Assembly (NCBI GenBank): GCA_936432065.2
Contig: OW386285.2
Coordinates: 100,569,869-100,633,868 of the forward strand
Length of the DNA stretch: 64,000 nt
DNA from: Rutpela maculata
Taxonomy: Eukaryota > Arthropoda > Insecta > Coleoptera > Cerambycidae
Direction: 5' to 3'
This document shows, one piece after another, positions 60,074 to 64,000 of the stretch (the stretch's first letter is position 1; each line of letters starts with the position of its first letter). A program made the position numbers and the translations under genes. The notes under the pieces were generated by a model. That model saw only the letters and a program-made list of their open reading frames with translations, ran no database searches and was not told the DNA's origin.

Positions 60074-60207
60074 AGATTTCTAAATTCACCGGTGGATCGC
60101 ATCGGTAAGCAATAACATTATCTGATTGGCTATTTTGAAAAGCACAGCCAATCAGCTCCATATTTTGTTCACCCGGTGCGTCCACCGGTGAATTTAGAAA
60201 AGTGCGG
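60074..60207. mobile_element. 134-bp MITE upstream of Aptx
   Basis: GCAGATTTCTAAATTCACCG at the left and the complement CCGGTGAATTTAGAAAAGTG at the right are inverted. Inside are GATTGGCT and AGCCAATC, opposed CCAAT boxes, 320-440 bp before the Aptx start codon. A second copy is at 25064-25195. Confidence 0.7.
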
Positions 60208-60529
60208 CTTATGTTATGTATGTACGCTAAATCACAGATAACGCCAAATGGAAATCACAGATCACGTACACGTGTACGTGATGTGTGTCTATGGAATGGA
60301 AATGGAATATGGAATTTAAGATCGCTAAAATGGAATCCCTCTTTGGGTCTAATGGAAATGTGCGTGGTTTTTTATTCTAATGAAAAATCGATGAAACAAG
60401 GCGAACAGAGGTACCAAAAGCTGTGAAAAATAAAACAGAAATTCCTACATCACATAAACAAATGAGAGTGTCCCTACTTCGCATTTGAAATAGGTTAGGT
60501 TCTTATCTTGAAATAAATGAAATTTTAAA

Positions 60530-61175
60530 ATGTCTAAAAGAAAATTGGAAGAAAACAGCGATGATGTGCCAAAGAAACAAAAGAATAGCGGACACTGGGC
60601 TATGGGACTTCTGAAAACAATGGAAGATCCAAAATGTATTATAAAATCAGATGATTTAGTGACAGTTATAAAAGATGCATACCCTAAAGCTGAATTTCAT
60701 TATTTGGTTCTCCCGAAAGAAGATATAAGTAATCTAAATGCTTTAACCAAAGACCATGTGGAATTACTTAGTCACATGGAAGATGTTGGAAAAGAAATAA
60801 TAAGTGATGAGGAACACAAACATAGACATTTCAAGTTAGGTTACCATGCACAAGCGAGTATGTTTCGGTTACATCTACATGTTATCAGTGACGATATGAA
60901 TTCTCCATGTGTAAAAACTAAAAAACATTGGAATAGTTTCAACACAGATTTTTTTCTGAAATCTTCAGGTAGAAAGTTATTTTGGTGGCGACATTTTTGT
61001 TATTTATTTTTTTTCAGATGTAGTAAAAAGATTAAGAGAGAATGGCAAAGTCAGCTTGCCAAGTAAAGAAGCTTGCAAGAAGTACATGGAATTACCTTTG
61101 AAATGTCATAAATGTCAATATGTACCAAAGCATATGCCTAATTTGAAAAAGCATATTTTAAAACACTTGAAGTAG
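60530..61175 (+). CDS. Aptx: aprataxin (DNA adenylate hydrolase), two exons
   Basis: Aprataxin removes AMP from abortive DNA-ligation intermediates (5'-AMP-DNA) during strand-break repair in the nucleus. Exons 60530-60968 and 61018-61175 join in phase 1 across a 49-bp intron to give 198 residues. Seen: a lysine-rich start (possible nuclear signal), the HIT domain with GYHAQASMFRLHLHVIS and the family signature KTKKHWNSFNTDFFL, then a C2H2 zinc finger (Cys176, Cys179, His192, His196). The HIT triad keeps His115 and His117, but the first position is Arg113, where vertebrates have His. There is no N-terminal FHA domain, unlike the 342-356-residue vertebrate form. The start is the first ATG of the frame, with AAAATG context. 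Identity is secure. Confidence 0.95.
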
Positions 61176-61335
61176 TTTTTACGTGTAACATTTTTTTTTT
61201 GATTTTAATATAAGTGTATGTAAAACTAAAGATGTCTAAAATAGTATGGTGTTTTAACTTTGAACAATGTCAACTTAGCTTAGTCTTTCGTGGCTAGTTC
61301 AATATCTACATTGGCATCATAATGCTACGACTGTG

Positions 61336-61341
61336 AATAAA
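61336..61341 (+). terminator. AATAAA polyadenylation signal, probable for Aptx
   Basis: The clearest AATAAA after the Aptx stop codon, 161 bases downstream; a TG-rich stretch is not obvious after it. Assigned by position only. Confidence 0.5.
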
Positions 61342-61541
61342 GATATGCTCATACTCATCTTTTCTATTATATTAATGGTCACAGTGATATGTCTTGTTTC
61401 ATTGTTTTGCACGATATTTGATGAATTTGTATGAATAATTCAATTGAACATGGTTTTCTTTTGAGTTTGTTTACCTGTGCTAATGATCCATCAATAAGTT
61501 GAATCAACTATTTATTAGGCGATGGTGTAAGTTGTGATTCT

Positions 61542-61581
61542 ACTCCGATTAAAGAACTGATATAAGTTCTTTAATCGGAGT
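61542..61581. repeat. perfect 17-bp inverted repeat, 6-bp loop
   Basis: ACTCCGATTAAAGAACT (61542-61558) is exactly complemented at 61565-61581. It lies about 370 bases past the Aptx stop, so it is unlikely to be part of the mRNA if the signal at 61336 is used. Confidence 0.8.
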
Positions 61582-61616
61582 GATTCTCTAATCATGGTGA
61601 AGCCTCACAAATATAT

Positions 61617-62757
61617 CCCAAGTAGCACAGAATTCTTTAAGATATCTTTAAGAAGTTCTGTTTACTGCCCGCGAGGATATCTTGTGTTTATGTACTCTAG
61701 AAGTTCTTCCGAAATCAAAATGAGAAATCTTTATATGTGCTCAACTTTTATGCACTGGGGAAATGTAAACTGGGCATTATATAGGAATTCCAACTTTTGT
61801 TAACCCACATACATCTACTAGAAGTTCTAAAAGGGAATTACCATACAGCTCAATTTTCTAAGTATTATAGAAATCAAATAAAGTATTAAAAGGGAAATGG
61901 TATTATTATCCTTAGCAGGATACTTGTAGACCTCTTCTAGAAGTTCTAAAAGGGAATTACCATACAGCTCAATTTTATATGTATTACAGAGATCAAATAA
62001 AGTATTAAAATGGAAATATTATTATTATCGCTAATGGAACACCTATAGAAATCACAAGAAGAAATTCTTTTAATGCATAAAATTTGTTTGCTTACCACGT
62101 AGTTTGTTACAGAAATTATTCCTAGATGACGCCACGTACAAACCACTGACGATAATCAGTCATGCATTATCTTATACTCATGAATTCATAGAATATTAAT
62201 AACATTACTGCAACGTTCAAATTCTCTCAGGGATCATCGATTTATATGGATGAATCTTATAACGATCTCTGATCTTTGGTTTGGTTTGGGCCTGATGTCT
62301 CATACTGAGATTTTGATTAACCAACATTTCACCAGCTGCCGCTGGCAATTCTATAAAAAGTGTGTGTTGGTACATCTAATAGAAATCCTATAAAGATGTT
62401 TTCAGTACCGTTTATATTGGTAAGCGATAAAATACCCGAAAGATTACTACAGGAATTAAATCTGTTTGCAGTACCTACATCTAACAGAAATCCTATAAAG
62501 ATGTCCTCGGGACCATTTATATTGGCAAGCGGTAAGATATCCTAAAGATTACTATGGGAATTCTATAGGTATGCAAAAGGCTGCTCACAGGATTCTATAT
62601 TAATAGCTTTTTTCGATTGCCATGGGAAGTACTATTTAATACTGATATGCTGACATTTGCCCATCTTAGGGAACTCTTACAGACCTCTAGAAGGTATTTA
62701 CTAATTCCTAAATTTTTATCCTCGGGATATCTTGAGGAATTAATTGTGCTACTTGGG
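61617..62757. mobile_element. 1.1 kb element with CCCAAGTAGCACA ends
   Basis: CCCAAGTAGCACA at 61617 and TGTGCTACTTGGG ending at 62757, with AT on both sides. Inside are two tandem 120-bp units (61817-61936, 61937-62056) and two tandem 105-bp units (62371-62475, 62476-62580). No coding sequence. Same ends as the 162-bp element at 10102. Confidence 0.65.
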
Positions 62758-63834
62758 ATCTTTCATAAATGTATTGAACTTAATATTTTTGGAGACATCA
62801 ATGGGAACAGTGAAAATTTCACCCAATTTGAAACAACATTAGTCCATCCGTCAGGTAGTTTTAGGTGGAATTAACTCGGGAAATTTTGATATTTGGTATA
62901 ATTCTTGAGATAGGTGTCTAGTACTTAAATTCACATTTTGCACAAAGCAAGCACTGCCGCTCGCGCCGCCATATTGGCAATATGGCCTCCAAAAACAGTT
63001 TTTTTCAAACATCTCCGTTACCATGCGCTCTAGAGTCAAAATACCTATAACCAAAATTAAAGAGTAGGAAATCTTCTATAAAACATATACGTATGTTTTC
63101 TCTAAAATCAACGGTTTAGGTACAACAGTCGAGTGAAGTTTGAAATGTTCGTTTAGTTTCGTCTAAAGACGTTTTTCTGTGACCGAGTTTTTGAAATTTA
63201 TGTGTTTTAAAATGGCAGAGAGCTATTTTTGTAAAACTTTTGTCCAATTTCATCTTGGGCGTAGCTTTCCATTTTTATGAACATTCAATTATAGAATATT
63301 AAATAAGGCTGAAGTTGTATCCCAGCCACAAAATGCATGGAGAATAGTAGTTTGTGCAACAAGAATGGATATGATATCCATATCGCACGATAAAGGAGTT
63401 TGAGCACGACGCCGTAGGCGGAGTGCTTCAAATCTTTTGAGTGCGATATGGATAATCGACTCGAGTTGTACAGTATACTTTTTCTACGACCAGCTTAAAA
63501 AAACTACAAAATTTATCAAACATTAATATATTATACAAATACACACTGACAGTTACTTTGACAACTTACGCACTAATTTAATTTTAAAACGAATAGTTGT
63601 CTATGTACTTAATACACGAACTGTGATTGGTCGGTTTCATTTCATATCCATCCTAGAACTGATATGAAATATATCCATTCAGTTAACTGGAATTGTCTAC
63701 TTATCCATTGTACAAACTATACAGAAAACAGCAAATTTACATAAGGGAGTAGAAAAAAAATATATTGTTCTTAAATGTTTCGTCGCCTTGTAAACTATGA
63801 CACGAATAAATATATTGCACTGTCTTTCCTTTTC
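62758..63834. other. region downstream of Aptx, unassigned
   Basis: GAGCACGACGCCGTAGGCGG followed by AGTGCTTCAAA (63402-63433) is a GC-rich palindrome between two GATATGGAT/ATCCATATC phrases (63366-63450), probably the end of an unrecognised element. No coding sequence recognised. Confidence 0.35.
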
Positions 63835-64000
63835 CAGGCTTCAGTAGGTATATATTTTCATATGAGTTGCCCAATACTGTCAAAAGAACGAGGAAATCAA
63901 CATCCTCTCCAACAATAATGCATATTCATATGAAGATGATATTTCGATTTTTACTATTAATGTATCTGCATCTTCTGTAGCCTGGATAACAGTGAACTGC
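63835..64000 (-). pseudogene. FEN/PIN-like nuclease family fragment, paralogue at window edge
   Basis: Minus strand from the edge: FTVIQATEDADTLIVKIEI, then after a frameshift IIVGEDVDFLVLLTVLGNSY and NIYLL. These match the ADT and DVD blocks of the genes at 25948-26950 and 38030-39770 in order and spacing. The rest would lie to the right of the window for the N terminus; the C-terminal blocks are not visible to the left of 63835. Confidence 0.5.

Larger units (their letters stand above)
58460..60529. promoter_or_regulatory. shared TAF1-Aptx intergenic (bidirectional promoter) region
   Basis: Head-to-head spacing of 2.07 kb between the start codons. It must contain both promoters. I see no clear TATA box placed for either gene. 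Two MITEs lie in it (59261-59444 and 60074-60207), so the original spacing was nearer 1.75 kb. AAATCATAGATTA occurs twice (about 59781 and 59928). Confidence 0.5.

Overview
The window is animal nuclear DNA, AT-rich and crowded with transposons. It reads as an insect; a beetle is my best guess from the mix of elements, but I cannot prove the order from the sequence. Only two host genes are visible. One is most of a TAF1 gene (TFIID subunit 1) on the minus strand. Its start codon is at 58459, and 25 coding exons can be followed down to 1616, where the second bromodomain is cut off mid-domain; the 3' part of the gene lies beyond the left edge of the window. The other is a complete two-exon aprataxin gene (Aptx, DNA-strand-break repair) on the plus strand at 60530-61175. 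The two genes are head to head and share a 2.1 kb intergenic region.

All 25 TAF1 exons join in frame with GT/AG introns and give 1,596 complete codons. Introns without insertions are 49-114 bp. Almost every intron above 300 bp is explained largely by identifiable mobile DNA, and the two largest (13.5 kb and 11.8 kb) are stacks of elements nested several deep.

Layout from left to right. 37-1184: R4-like reverse-transcriptase remnant between inverted repeats. 2174-5947: MULE-like element with an 8-bp duplication, interrupted by a 2.2 kb foldback element. 6898-7997: Harbinger-like derivative holding two small MITEs. 8830-10320: CR1-like remnant. 14305-15184: palindromic Penelope-related repeat and a hAT MITE. 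16883-17297: hAT MITE with a perfect 8-bp duplication. 18330-21775: decayed non-LTR retrotransposon with endonuclease, reverse transcriptase and RNase H. 24318-28001: DNA element carrying a broken nuclease-like/CXC gene. 28946-31193: Spy-type element. 33107-33501: solo LTR. 34885-44615: large composite with two further CXC-type genes and a second Spy-type element. 45634-49802: TA-flanked element. 50928-56145: third Spy-type element inserted in a retrotransposon and itself carrying a hAT element and a CR1-like copy. 58460-60529: intergenic region. 61176-64000: Aptx downstream region with a 1.1 kb terminal-repeat element and, at the right edge, another fragment of the nuclease-like family.

Two things stand out. 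First, three separate mobile elements, plus a fragment at the right edge, carry relatives of one protein family: acidic motifs resembling FEN1/XPG-type PIN nucleases, in three of them followed by a cysteine-rich CXC tail. Second, three elements begin with GGACA and sit exactly between AAA and TTT with no target duplication. Two have an internal control: an uninterrupted AAATTT in a duplicate arm, and a restored Lys-Phe-Leu-Gly reverse-transcriptase motif. This is the behaviour described for Spy transposons.
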